Shown here: piece by piece, positions 1 to 12,785 of the stretch
Numbering within the stretch: the stretch's first letter is position 1
Layout of the letters: each line of letters opens with the position of its first letter
Origin: Coprinopsis marcescibilis
Taxonomy: Eukaryota; Basidiomycota; Agaricomycetes; Agaricales; Psathyrellaceae
DNA length: 64,000 nucleotides
Direction: 5' to 3'
Assembly: GCA_004369085.1 (NCBI GenBank)
Contig: ML210243.1
Span: forward strand, 1-64,000
Program-made: the position numbers and the translations under genes
The notes under the pieces: model-generated
What the model was told of the DNA's origin: nothing
What the model saw: the letters and a program-made list of their open reading frames with translations, nothing else
Databases searched by the model: none

Positions 1-586
1 ATTTCCAGTGGTGTTTTATGCAAAGGGGACAGAATATTAAATATTGGGTCCATAGGAAATGTGCCTGGCAGCAGCATGTACAAAATGAGTACAGAAACAC
101 CTTATTTGACTCACTTTTGAGAAAGTTATAAGGACTTCTTGTTGCCCCTGCTAAAAAGCATGGGTTTCTGCAGTTTTACGGCTGATATTCACAGTTATTG
201 GAATAATTGAAACCTTCCTCTATTGCATGGGTTACCAAATGGTGTAAATAACCAACTTCTATCTATTTTACAAGTTTTTCACAGCTCTGAAAGCCCTCAG
301 GACCTTGGGGCATTTGAAGATCCCTTTGGTTTCAGGTTTTCCCGTCCGAATCAGTGCCAAGCCCTAAATTCGGTGACATGCCGTTGGCAGGGCTTGGGCA
401 CCCAAATGTTTGGTCTTGTTAGGAGCCCCGGCCTTGTCGCCTGGGAGTATTGTTCTCTTGAACTCGAACTCGAACTTGAACTTCAACCGCCATCTGCTTA
501 TTTGCTCGCTAGGCCATAGGCCTCTACTCCCGCCGCAATCTACACCATCGTCGCATATCAGACGCAGAGCAAACAATCTACTAGTC
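1..586. other. Gene-free left edge and probable 5' leader of the first gene
   Basis: No open frame here shows conserved protein features or a splice-consistent model. The part nearest 587 is probably promoter and leader of the gene that starts there. A short run of GAACTC/GAACTT hexamers lies at about 457-486. The first 220 bases are AT-richer than the rest of the window; I recognise no transposon ends in them. Confidence 0.4.
457..486. repeat. Short hexamer repeat (GAACTC/GAACTT)
   Basis: Four to five imperfect copies of a six-base unit, CTCGAA/CTTGAA, in the presumed leader of the first gene. Too short to be a useful class marker. Confidence 0.5.
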
Positions 587-1694
587 ATGGCGAAAAGAAC
601 GCGGACTCAACCGATCGGCAAACCAACTAAAGCCCGAACCGATATGTCTGGATCGGGAAATCGAGAATCGGCAGTGTCGGGTGCAGCGCCTAATGAAGAC
701 ATCTTAGCAGGGCCTTCCTCAGTGAGTCAACGACGTCAAGTGATTTGCATCGTGGCCTGTGCTGACATATAAGTAGTCCCCCGACTCCCAGTGTGACACC
801 GCCATGGATTCAATGGACGACTCTCAACCCCAACCAAAGACTGTCAAGCCAAAGCCAGTTATCATCCCTTCCAATCAGCCGCCAGAGAGTGTATTAAGGG
901 CACTTGGTCTCAAGATTCACGACTATGCGTACGACCCAAGATTCCCAAAGCAAAAGGGATGGCGACCGAAACAATACCAACCGATTCCTCCCAGCCATCT
1001 GAAGCGGGAGAATACTCAAACCACCGGTGAAGGATCATCGCAAGAAAGCCAACCTAGTCAGCCGAGTCAAGGGCTGGAAGCCAAGGCGACGGAGCCTATG
1101 TTGTGTCTCCAACCAGTACCGTCCACTTCCACGCAGCCTGATTTGGGGGCAATCCAGCCTCAAGCGACATCCATGGTAGTCGACACTCCTCCTGCGAGCC
1201 CAATGGCTCCCCCGAGACGGCTTCCCCCGCCGCCATCTGGTCCACGAACGATTCTCCTCGTTTCGCAGCAAACACAATTCTCTGCGCGATCTGCCTTCAT
1301 CAGCGGTATGCTGAACCCGTCACCTACGACACCCACATCCCCAATGCAAGCGGCCCTGTTAGGTGTGCGACCCTCGTTGAAGCGTGGGACATCAACAAAC
1401 CCATCGCTAACTCTCCCGACGAAATCCCGCAAAGGGAAGGCGCGTGAGTTAAACCCAAAGTCTTCTCCGCGTTCGCCGCGGTACGCCCTTCGCAGTCATG
1501 TTCCGGAAGGCGATGTTCCGTCTGAGCGAAAGCGCAGCTTGCGCAATTATGTCGAAGGAGGTTATCAGCCGATCCTGGTACAGTCCAGCTGCCCTAAACG
1601 CAAGACGGCTGTGTCGGATACACCTAGGGCACGGCCCATCTCTACCAACGAAGCCAAAGAAAGGCCCACTAAACGCCGAAGAGGCGCAGCATAA
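587..1694 (+). CDS. Orphan basic, Ser/Pro-rich protein (two exons)
   Basis: Exons 587-721 and 777-1694 join in phase across a 55-base GT-AG intron and give 350 residues. I do not recognise the family. The start ATG has no in-frame competitor upstream. The only region that looks folded is about residues 60-110 (start of exon 2), which carries RALGLKIHDYAYDPRF. The rest is low complexity: Gln/Ser/Pro stretches, then Lys/Arg-rich patches, including PRSPRYALRSH and a C-terminal PTKRRRGAA that resembles a nuclear localisation signal. Nuclear, perhaps chromatin-associated, is a guess from composition only. The preserved 350-codon frame across the intron argues for a real gene; the lack of any known domain keeps confidence moderate. 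Confidence 0.6.
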
Positions 1695-4600
1695 CAGCCT
1701 TGGCGAGTCTTGTAGACTCATTCGAACCCGCGTTTGCGCTCCCCGCCTGTTCTGATCAACACACGCTCTCGAGATTTGCACCATCGTCAATCATCATCAT
1801 CGTTATTCGCATTGTACTCTCATTCGTCACGTCGACTCAACACATTTCACGCTATCATTTTCCGGCACCATATTGTAACCTGCTCATAGGTTGTAACCCA
1901 TGCAATTGTACCATGTACAGCAAGGCATCATCACGATTCTCATGATCATAAGGACAATTTTGTAGTATCGCTATCATGTATGTAGGAGGTTTCTTCATCG
2001 TTGTTACTATCACAGACTTCAAAGGGAAGAAGTCTTCGTTTGCGGTACTACTAGAAAGTTACCAGTAGTTCGCATAATGGATCGCATGGAATAACGGTCT
2101 ACATCTCTATCTGTTTCTAGTTTCATCCACCGCTGTCATCCAAACGCTAGCAATTTCACTGTCTCATATCGTTGTACTCCCAGGATTCTTCAATAAATTA
2201 CGTTTACTCCGCACTACTAAAGTTGTCGCATATAGAAATGAGGCAGAAAGGAAGCTTTCGTAATAGTCAAGTATTCGCATCATCTACTGGAGCCGGTAAG
2301 GAGCGATGGTTCGCGGGATGATAGCTATGGGTTTCCATCCGGTGATGTAGGATTTCCGAGGTGTTCGAACATGAACGCCAGCTAGCGTTCTAGTCATATC
2401 AGAAGAAAGCTTGTACACTAGTTCAATCAGATTTCCCTCAATTATATGCTCGTCCGGGTGGCGTCTACTATGGGAAGTCACGTCCTGGACTTGAGGATCC
2501 CATGCCCCTTGCCTGGGAAACATCACACACCCAACCTTTATTTCTGGTCGCAAATAACGAAAGGCAAAGTCTATACACGACGTCAGTATCTCACTTCCTT
2601 TCAGCCCGTCTTCTCGCGCGAACCTTCAGAAGCCTTACGGACTGAATTGAAAGAAGCGGCTCGCGTATAATAAGTCCATCGTGTCCAGAAACGTACATAT
2701 CAAAGCAATCCGTCTTTCTTTCCCCCCTGTCCAACAAGTCGGTGCCGCTGACGTATCTGGGGGTGTCTACGAAGCATAGAAGAGCGAACCCGGTGAATGT
2801 ATTACCTAGAGGAACCAACCTGTGATCTATGCATACGTTTTTAAATCCTTGTGCTTTCCGAGGGAAGCCGTCTACGATGATTAAAGTGGGCGCATATTCT
2901 GCGGCGCAGTAGATGTCAGCTGGTGCTATATACTTGTGTGATGTGGATGAATGACAGAGCAACCTGCGGTGGCTGACATTGTCACGGTGGCCTCTGTGCC
3001 CTAAATTAAGCGCCCGGCCAGACGCCTTTCCGCCCATTGTGAGACTCGATCAGTTGAACTCATCGAGTGGCCCAAAGATCGTTATCTACCCCCTCCTGTC
3101 CACGCGCGCGCACTAATGCATATCCATCTAAACATCAATTTCCCAAGCTGAATTGGTCCTAATCTCTGACTCGGGCGAGTTAATATTCGCACTGACTCGT
3201 ACGAATGCGCATTTGGAACATTTACCTTGATTCTTGATTCCTTTGCGATGCAGTATGACTGTGGGCCGAGAGCCGATTACACCAGGTCACAAAACATACT
3301 ACCGAGCGGCAATTCGTCGTAGCTTTCTTCCAAATCAACCATATCTCCATACTTGCAATCTCAGGTTCCATCTCAACATCTATCAGTCAGCTCTCTCTCG
3401 GCCCCCGCAAGCTCTAAATCACCGCTAGCTTTGTCCCGATTTTGACGTTTTTGCCATTCGGAAATGTGTATTCGATGGCTTCTCTTGATAATTGTGTACT
3501 CGAATAGGAACTGAGCTAAATGTGTCGGCATACTATGAACGCGTTGGTGGAGTAAACTGCTCGTCCGTTTCAGTTGCAAGTCTAGCCAAGCACATGCATT
3601 TAGTCCAAAATCTATACCAAGGTCGGCGATGACTCATTACAGCCCAAAACAATGGCAAATTTGAATCAAGTGCCTGCGACTCGGAACGAGTTATCGCGAC
3701 AGGGCTCCCGGCGCGCCAATTAATCAAGACGCATGGATTAGGGGTACCCTATTTTCAGAGATTGCGACAGGCCGCTCCGGGTTCCTTGAGCGGCGACTGG
3801 CATTCAAGTATGTAGCAAAATATAATCGGTCAGGTCACCTGCTCAGTCATCCTTGGTAACCTTCAATAGAGCGGTAAAAATGAAAAATTGAGCAGAAAAG
3901 GGACGTCCAATGCTTCTTTGATCTTTCCATCCACAGCACGATTATCTATTGTATATGTATGCAATGATCGGGGAGAGTAGCGGCCGGTAGTGCGTAGATA
4001 ACGAGGGGGTGCGCATGCGCATGACGCCTGGAGGGATGATAGATATCACCAGCGCGCCGGTGTTGTCAGGTGGTCAGAGCTGGCTATCTGAATTCCATTC
4101 TCGAGTTGAGATTTGCATGCTCAGGAAGCGGTACATCGAGACATGTGGGTGCGCCGATTGTGACGCAGCGCTTCCTCTGCTTTGGGAACAAGGGAGAACA
4201 GGGACTACCTATCTTCTTGAGGAGATGCGCGTTTGGGTACCACGGGGTCTAGGTCTGGGTTGAGGGGTATAGTTCAGTGCCAGGCTTACTCGAGAGTCGA
4301 AGCGCGTGGTGAGACGGACAATGTGACTACCCCTGTCAGTGAGTTTGAATGGCAGGTACTAGGCCTGTCATGATATTTCGAAATTCCCCTGTGACCGAGT
4401 TCAGCGCTCAGCGCGTGATTCTCTGGCTTGTCAGCCCCATTGAATTTTGATTATGCAACAATGTGCATAACTACGTACATACGCGATGTAAGTAGAAGGT
4501 CGTAGACGCGCGAAGTTCGGAGGCTTGGGGGTGGGTTCTTTTCAGGTCGTGGAAACTTACGAGTCGTGCTTTGGAGCTTTAACTTTCGTTCTGAGAGCGT

Positions 4601-6053
4601 GCCGTGATGTAGATAATAACACGCTCTGGACGAAAAGCGTGTATGACGAGTGTATAGTGGAGAATGTACATTGGATGCCCTTTCATAAGCGAGGAGCTCG
4701 GAGGAACAGAGCATGTCGTCGAAGCGAACCATTGACACCTCTCCAACAGCTCGATATAGGGTGCGATAAGCAGCCCGACAATTTGGAGCGACGGCGATCT
4801 CGCCGGCAGACAAGTCCCATCTCCAAGTGAGCGAAATGAGATGCCAGGGCGTTCAGGTATAGAGGTTCAATGATTCGACCCAGGGTCCTTGCAGCCTCGA
4901 GTAAAAAGTGGCAATTAGAAGCTCAGGATGCTGCACCAACGACCGATGGGTGGAGACAGTATCGGGGAGATAGGCGATGGAATTCCGCCAGGGCGTACCC
5001 TGGGTACGTTATTCAAGGCGTCGAATTCATTAATTTACAGGTAAAACGCGCGCGCGAAGAGAAGGCTTTATATTATTATCTGGTGTCTAATGGGCGTTGG
5101 CGTATATCCATGGAGTCGAAGCCAAGTTGCCAACAAGTTCAAGGTCAATGGAGAAGTAGGCAAGTATGAAACAAGTCCGCAAATCCTTCGAAAAGCTAAA
5201 ACTCGAAGCGAAACCTTGCGTCACTGGTCATCTGGTTTCAAGGGGGAAACTGCGAGAAGGTTTTTGGAAATGGCAAGAGCGTGTGTTTGGGGCAAAGCTA
5301 GTTTCGCCCCACTTGCAGGTGATCAAGTATGATGCACGCCTTTAATGATGTCCGGCGGAGGCTATAAGAATGCCTCGCTCGGTATTGAGCTGACCAGTGG
5401 GGAAGTGGGCTAATTAGCGGTTGTCACCTTCGGAATGGTATGGAGTCATCGCTAATGGATAATCAATGGGTGTGAGTAGACACGGGCGCGAGGGCGGCGG
5501 CGGCGGACAGTGATGATCACGAGAGGAGGGGGGAGGTCCTAGATGAGGACTAGCTTATAGTCTTGGCTGGTGTCACAGGTCGCAACCCACACTGTGCGCA
5601 GCACTTCCTGAGGTTCCAGAAGAGGCTCAGACATCCCCCTGCCCAAGTCTAGAGATAAGCCTGGGTCACGTAAAGGTAGCGGCCTCGTTTGCCTCAAGAC
5701 TGCAGAGCACCAGCGGTTCGGTGCAAAGAATCAGGGAATAGGAAGAGTGAACCACAGACGTTAGTGCCGCTTAGCGGCGAACAATATTCTGTCAGAAAGA
5801 ACAGCCCACGTATCTGGTGCATAATGAGTGATTGATACGAGTAGCGTCGATTACGATACTGTACGCGTCCCGAGTATAAGGGAGTGGGTCAGTAGAATCG
5901 TATTGGGGGTATAAATCGTATTGAACGTCCGGGTTCCTGTAACCAAGTCACTTCAAGATAAGGAGCGGATCAGGTGATGGGTGGATACACGGACCGAGAT
6001 CTGTATATAGATTTGGTTAAAAGGGAGCTCGTGTGTTGGTGCGTCCAACGGCA
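1695..6053. other. 4.4 kb gene-poor interval
   Basis: The longest frames here are short, lack conserved features and do not join through plausible introns, apart from two minus-strand frames at 2284-3037 listed separately. No terminal inverted repeats, long direct repeats, reverse transcriptase or transposase motifs were seen. The last few hundred bases probably hold the promoter of the gene starting at 6054. Confidence 0.4.
2284..3037 (-). other. Two unexplained open frames, possible decayed or multi-exon gene
   Basis: Minus-strand frames at 3037-2591 (148 codons) and 2553-2284 (89 codons) have coding-like composition; the second includes MTRTLAGVHVRTPRKSYITG. Between them is an attractive intron (GTAAGG donor near 2630, TATAG acceptor near 2572), but joining the two open frames across it does not preserve phase. 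So this is either a gene whose exon structure I could not solve, a frameshifted remnant, or chance. No family is recognised. Confidence 0.2.
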
Positions 6054-7783
6054 ATGCAAGTGACAATATCCCTGCTCCCCGTCTCGCTCTCCCTCGTCCA
6101 CATCCCCCGCTCCCGTCTCTCCCAGGTCTCCCACCCAATTCTCAGGCAGATCATACACCCAAACCCCGTCTTCCTCAACATTACCTGCAATGACATCGAG
6201 CTCAGCATTTTCGCAGAGGAGCATATGCTCGACGACTTTGAGCCTATAGCGAGGAAGGACCGCTATCGCCAGCGTTCACGCTCAGGCTCAAACCCCAGTG
6301 CAAATCGTCGCACTGCCCCAGATTTCAATTCGGTCGAGATTTCGTGCGAGAGGTGGAGCGTGCTGCAGATCGACTCGCACAGCGACCAAATGGGTACGTC
6401 TATCTGCCATTTCCCAAGCCATACCATTGATCCTGTCGCTGTCAGACAACTCGGGGGCCAGAGTTCGCGAGCTGTCTGCACCCCTGGCAGCAGCAGGAAT
6501 TTCCATACTCTACCAGAGTTCCTACATGAGTGATTTCATTTTCGTGTGTATGCTTTCTTCTGCTCGACAAGGTTGGAGTCTTAACTATTTCTAGGTAAAG
6601 GAATCACGGCTTCAGGACGCCCTGAGCCTATTCAACACTGCTGGCTTCGATCTCTACTCCCCTGATCCAAGCCTACTGCAATCTCTGCCCCTCTCACCAC
6701 CAGACACTCCATCTACCGAAGGTCCATCTTCACCAACAGTCCAAATTAAACCCAAGACTAGCGCAGAAACATCAACTAGTCCAAGCGACGGTAGCTCCCG
6801 TCGAAAATCACATTCACCTACCGCGGGAGAAGTGCGCATCCTTGAACCAGACTTGGCCTGTGTGGGGCTGTCTGACGAGTTCGGAGTAGACCACTGGGGC
6901 CTCAAAATTGTTAAACTCGTAGCCTTCCCCGACCTGATTCCGCCAACTGGCTCACCGCCACGATCTCGATTAGCTTCGCAAAACTCTTCATTGACCGATT
7001 GTTCCCAGCCGCCATCCCGTTCCTCTCTGTACGAAGCTTCTTCACCAACTTCTCTCAAAATGTCCAGGCCGTTCACAACGTCCACTTCATCTTCATCTTC
7101 CAGTGAAGATGATGGCTATTTCTCCTATTCCCCTCAGATTCGTCCGGTTTCGCCCCCTTCCCATAGTCGCACCACCAGTCGGTCCCACATGGATCTCCCC
7201 GGTACAATGTCACCGCTACAACCGGCATCCCGCCATTTCACCTCGCCATACTCCCTATCCGCACCCCAAAAGCCAAAGGCCGAACCCGTATCGTTCTTCA
7301 GCTTTACTCGAACGCCAGAAGGCTCCTCATTAACTGCTGATGTTCATGTACTGGCGACCCTGTTCCCCCCTCATGAACGTCACATGGTCATTTGCGGTGA
7401 AGAGCTCGATTTGGCAGACAAAATGTTGGAGGGAGACGTCGATTCAGACGAGGAGGAAGATGAGGTGCTCAACTCGACTTCAACCATGCAAAAATGCCTC
7501 CAGATCGATTTGCGACGGTTTGGTCTAGGTACGCCGCTCTTTTTTCCCGTCCCCTCATAACTAACCCATTGTTCTTAGACAAGCATGGGCTGGTGAACCG
7601 TTTCTCACGAGTTTTAGAAAAGAACGGGATCAACCACATGTACAGTTCCACTTTCAAGACCGCTAACCTTCTCGTGAGTCTTGGAGGCTAAAATCTGCGC
7701 ATACATTTGTCTAATCCGATTTCTACTAATAGGTCGACAAGAAGCACGCAATGCGTGCCCAAAGTCTTTTACGCTCGTGCTAA
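6054..7783 (+). CDS. ACT-domain protein of the CASTOR (arginine sensor-like) family
   Basis: Five exons (6054-6393, 6446-6543, 6595-7528, 7579-7673, 7733-7783) give 505 residues. An ACT_7/CASTOR-type unit spans about residues 1-160; its end is built across three exons and contains LSAPLAAAGISILYQSSYMS followed by DFIFVKES. A long Ser/Pro/Thr-rich insert follows. A second ACT half starts near FFSFTRTPEGSSLTADV and ends with DKHGLVNRFSRVLEKNGINH and STFKTANLLVD. Mammalian CASTOR proteins bind arginine through ACT domains and regulate TORC1 via GATOR2; whether this fungal relative binds an amino acid is unknown. The ATG at 6054 was chosen because upstream in-frame starts are only GTG/TTG. All four introns keep phase. 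The acidic and Ser-rich linker could be regulatory (inference). Confidence 0.85.
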
Positions 7784-10037
7784 AGCACCTTGTTGCCTTG
7801 CTAGAATTCCTCATCCACGCGCCGCCACTTTCCGCCAATTCATCGCTATCTTTATTCTGCACGACTATGTATCGCTCATGTTGCCAGTGCAACTGGAACC
7901 CCCACCCACCCAACTTTCTGGAAAATCTGACGCATAGAAGATTCTTTTCGAGTCACTCGTCGCCTCTCATAAACTTATTCGACCCCCACCATCCGAGTCC
8001 ACAATCTCAATCGACCGTTCGTTCATACCCGCCAATCCATCCATCCATGTTTGCCAGCATTGTATCACGACCTGCATTTCAGCTTTTCGCAAAATTATGC
8101 ATACTGTTTTGGTTTTATTTTTCGCTTTTCGCTTTGATACATTCAATCCTACTGTATTCATTCGCTTCTATCGAGTCCTAGCCCATTCACTGTCTGAACC
8201 ATCTGTCTTCACGACACCCCCATACCCATTGCACCATTGCTACCCATCATCATGTCCGCCCCTGTATTCTCATCCACCCATCGTTATTCACCTATCCCGT
8301 CGCGGAAGAAAGTCGTTGTTGGTTCAGACCAATTTCAGACGTCAATATTCGTACCGAGTAATCGTATGTATTGTACACCACCTGTACAGCTTATTGTATT
8401 CCGAATCATCTTTCGTTAGACAACGTAACAAGGCGCTACTTGAACCTGGAGCGGCACAGACACCGCGGGCCACTCGCGTTAAGTGCGCAACAACGTCATA
8501 TTATGTACATTGCAGAAAGCGAGAAACGAGGTGCGTGTCCGAGTCCAGACTTTTGAGTTTAAACAGGTTTAAACGCGTTAATTAACTTCGCGTCTCCGAT
8601 CGTTCCTAGGCCTAACCTAGAATGGCCTACCGGCCGAACCTATTTAAAGATCCAGCTCAAACTTAAAGCGAGCGCGGTAGCGCATGTTTACTTTTTGCAG
8701 CTCCCTCTGAATCATTGACGCGGCTTGCCTTGCCTTGCGTCGATGAATTAATTTCCACTGGACATCTGAAGCTTGACGTTTTCTGCCAGCCGCGAGTTGA
8801 TCTTCATCTCAGCCCCAGCGCCGGTCTACCGTTGCAGGTTGGCTCGGTGTCACCCCTGTTAGATAGTGGCAACTCGCACTTGGGATTCTGGACACCAAAG
8901 ACCTGGGCAAGGCCCTCAGGACAGCCAGGACGCCAAGTTAAAAGTACAGGTTTGCCATTGAAGGCGACAATGATGACAAGGGTTCGGGAAGGAGAACAAA
9001 TCCGCAATGTGCCATTGCCATGATCTACATCGATAAACTGATAAGTGGGTACATGCACCATCGATAAGTGCTTGCTAGTGCTTACTACTCTTGCACCGTG
9101 ACATATGGCCAGTTCACCGGGGGAGGGCTTGACGTTGACGTTGACAATCAAATGTGTAAGAATCAACGTCTGCTGTTCACCCCGCGCATGTCCTCCTGAC
9201 CTCCAAAATCACAATGCACACCCACCCAGTGGCGGCTGCGAACCCGCGAACCCGGACACATGGGCTTCGCCCAGTACCAATACCACTCAGAATCCGGAGA
9301 ATTGACAATGGCGATTCATGCGACAGTTTTTCCCGAGTTGTTTTTTTTTCGCACAGACCCCTGTCGAAAGGCCAAGAACAGGGAGGGAAGGAACAACGAA
9401 GGGCAGCGCGCGCGTGAAAGAGAAGAGTCCCATGTGGTTCTGGTGGAGATGACACAAGGAATCCCCTGCCTGGGCATCCCTGTCAAAACAAATCCCAAGT
9501 CAAGTGACGATCACTGCTTACCGACAACCACTGCAAGAGAGATAAGCGTCCGGAGAAATGCAAGACCCGTCCGAGATAGAGGAGAAGAAGTGAGATTCAC
9601 ATAACGAATTATATGATACACGGTAGGTACACGCGAATGAAAATGACAAGGATGAGAGAGATGTAGGATGAAATGTCGGATGCAATGTAAGAGAAAAATG
9701 CAAAAAAAAAATATGCGGTGACTTGCGATGCGATTGTCAATGGATGGTCAAAGTCGGAACACTATGCGCACAATCATGTGATGTGAATGAGGTAGAAAAG
9801 GGTGGAAGAGAGAAAGCGTGATAGCAAAGGGAAAGCAGCAAAAAGGCCAACCTAAAAAACCAAAACGAGATGTGGTGCGCGAAAGGAAGATAATAACGAT
9901 AAGGTTAATAAACAGGCTCAATAAAAATGGGCGTGGTGAAGGTGAAGAGTTTAAAAGGTTAAATAGCGCAGCAATAACATACCAGCTACTCAACATAAAT
10001 GGAAAGGTAAACCCGCAGGGGAATTAAGACCAGAGTA
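7784..10037. other. 2.25 kb intergenic region between two convergent genes
   Basis: No convincing gene on either strand. The plus strand is pyrimidine-rich from about 7930 to 8350 (likely the 3' UTR of the ACT gene) and purine-rich from about 9750 to 9990 (the complement of a pyrimidine-rich 3' region of the minus-strand gene ending at 10038). A cluster of palindromes at 8557-8585 is described in the findings. A poly-A run lies near 9702. Confidence 0.45.
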
Positions 10038-12002
10038 TCACGATGCAATCTGAAGCCCGTTGCGAGAGGCAACGCTTAGATACCAATCGTCTAGGGGAGG
10101 AAGGTCGTCTTCTTCCTCGTCTTCCACATAGAAAATCGGGCGGGAAGGACGGGGTGGCATCTCGGTTTTTGTTGTCCGGGGCTCGTATGTCCACTTGTCG
10201 GGAGGTGTCTCGTAAATCAGAGAGTGTTCAGTCTGGTCGTCTTGTTCAGAATCTAGTTGCCATCTAGTAGCAGGTGAGTAATAATCAAGATCGTCTTCTA
10301 GATCAACCGGTGTCGAGGGCTCGGGGGTGTCGGGAGGTGAGTCAGCGTCGGAGACATCGAGATTATCGAAAGTGTCATCATATTCGTCGTCGTCGTATCG
10401 TGTATTGTGCACGTTAATAAAGTTTACAATGCGTGATGGCACGACGAGGTATCGTCCGAATCCAACGTCTTGAGGGTCGTTGACTGCATTAGAATGTGCG
10501 ATCCAAGGATCTTGTTGTGGCTCCGTGCATAACATGATATGGGGTACCGCGAAGGGGTTGTGTGATTCAAAGACGACGACACCAGGCCAGTTGGCGCATT
10601 TCAGAATTGGCTTTATCGCGATGTTAGTCCGATAGATGCAGACAATCAAAAACATACCTCTGCGGGGTCGGTCCACACAAACTCATTTTCGATCGATTGG
10701 AAGACATCCACATCTTCGTATCGTTTTTGCCAGACGATTGCGAGATCACTCGCTTCGAAAGCCTTTACAAAGAGGTCAGCAACGATGGTCGTCAAGAGAA
10801 AGACAATGTTTGCGTACGATGGCTTTTAAGAGATGGCGTTGCAACGCAGTTACAACATCGTTCATGTTCACTCTATCCACTTCAGATCGATGGACCTGAG
10901 GGAGACATTGGTGATGGTAAGGAAAATGAAGTGAAAGGTGGAGGGAAGAGATATGTACCCGGTGATTAAACAATGATGGGCTGAATACGCGGCTCGGGAT
11001 CCCGCGCTGTATCGATAAACCCTTGGCTGGCACTGGCCAATAGGATTCCACACTCCGGTCAGGCATCATGCTCAACCGTCTTGCATCAAAACTCGGGGCA
11101 GTCAGAAGACTTGTGTCGTGGAATTGGTAGTCTACGCGATTGTACCATGGCACATAGAAGCTTTCCGAGGTTTCTTGTGCTGGTGTGACGACGATGTGTG
11201 GTACCCGCTCCGGACACTGCGAGTCGAGTACAATGTTGGTCCGGACGCGGAAGTAATTCCGCAACACGCACTGCGGGGTAGAATATCCGTCAGACGCGTC
11301 AAAATAGCCGAGAGAACACGAATCCCACATACATTGTCGCGTTCCAAGGACCATTCCGAGTCAGTTTCGTCTACTGTGGGAACGGTGACGACGGTTGCCT
11401 TTGCGTTACAAAGCTGCGACGGGGTCAGATATAGCGAATGTGTAGGATGCAGGCGGGCATAACGCACCATGTCGAGGAGGGATGCTTGGTCCTTGTCGTC
11501 GAGAGTCGCCTCATTTGTATGCCGTGGCAAGCATGAGGTGATATCGAGTATGGGGTGCGATACCGTCAAAGAAGACACGCCATTTAAGGCTTGAGACGGG
11601 CATAGAACTTGCAGGAGACTAGGTTGTCCGCCAAAGTCGTGTTCGCTGTCCGAGCACTGCACGCGAGGTTCCGTCTGGAATGCTTGTTACGTCCCATCCG
11701 CTAGACCAAGGAATAAAAAGACTCACCATAGAATACTCGCTGTCTGTCTTCACTATCTTCCGCCTTCTCCTCCTATTCACAGACTGTGGCCTTGAACCAT
11801 CGTTCTGTAGAGTTAAGCTTTGGGCTGTCGGAGGAATGAAGCGAGCAGTCGGTGCTGGCGTTCCTAATGCCAAGCACGTGATCGTATTATCTCCCTCCTC
11901 CCTCTTCGGATTCTCAGGCCTCGGAACCTTATTCGGCGAAATTATCCAGAGTCGAAGCATCTTGCGAAGGTGGAATATGCGACAGGATAGAGGGGAGCGC
12001 AT
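10038..12002 (-). CDS. Orphan 561-residue protein with acidic C-terminus
   Basis: Six exons on the minus strand (11727-12002, 11333-11674, 10959-11270, 10818-10895, 10658-10762, 10038-10610) join entirely in phase 0 to 561 residues. I recognise no family. Two parts look folded: the middle, with CVLRNYFRVRTNIVLDSQCP, and the area around PGVVVFESHNPFAVPHIML and GRYLVVPSRIVNFINVHN. Between them lies AIVWQKRYEDVDVFQSIENE, also probably folded. The last 130 residues are strongly acidic and Pro-rich. There is no signal peptide or membrane segment. The first exon starts with a basic stretch (RRRRRK). An internal ATG 42 bases downstream (11960) is an alternative start. Six phase-consistent exons make a real gene likely. 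Confidence 0.72.
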
Positions 12003-12785
12003 AGTGGCGGTAAAGGGCAGAGTCAGACTGTTGTGCGCAGCCTTATATTCGAAAGAAAGGTGGGAGTGTGGCTCAAGTGGTTGCTGTGTGCTGTGTAAAT
12101 GCAGGACTATTGTGGGTTGGCGACTCCGTGTTCCGTGGTCACGTTCCGAACTGTGATTGCATCCGTTGTAAGCGCCCGTTGTTGCCCACCGTTGCTGGGA
12201 AGGTTGCTACCAAGTTTCTTCCTTGACTCGGACAGGCCGGGGTTGAAGAAAGAAGAACAGAGAGAAGAGTAACTGCCGTCTATACAGCTATATAATACAC
12301 AAGCTGCCCACTTCACTCTTGCACTGATACATTATCATATGTGTGCGCCACTTGCACCCCTCCAACCTGCATCGGAGGTGGTGGGTGCGTCTTCCAGCCC
12401 CTTTGTGAGAGGCTAAACCGAGACATATTGCACGCTCTCCATACGACAATTAGTTGTCTATGAATTTATAAAGCCGAGAAACTTCCCGAATAGGACACTT
12501 CTCATTCATGCTCAACTGGCTTTGCGCCGCAATAATAAGAAAGAACCGTTCCAGCCGCGGGCTTTCGAGCTCAAGGAATACTCTTAATTACTTCGTATTT
12601 GAGAATCAGATTAATGATTGACATGGCCACTGGAAATCAGTGCGTCATCAGTCGCTGTGCAATCACATCTACAAACTGCCCGCACAAAGAGATGCTTGTT
12701 CCATGGTGGCACAACAGATAGCGAGATCGCGAACGAAACAAAGCGGGACAGCCATAGTCTTTTGATGCCTTGACGTTGTTCAGCT
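12003..12785. promoter_or_regulatory. Intergenic: promoter of the orphan gene and 3' flank of the dehydrogenase
   Basis: No gene seen. On the minus strand a TATA-like stretch (about 12285-12300) lies some 290 bases upstream of the orphan gene's start. The right half is presumably the 3' flank of the dehydrogenase gene. Confidence 0.35.
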
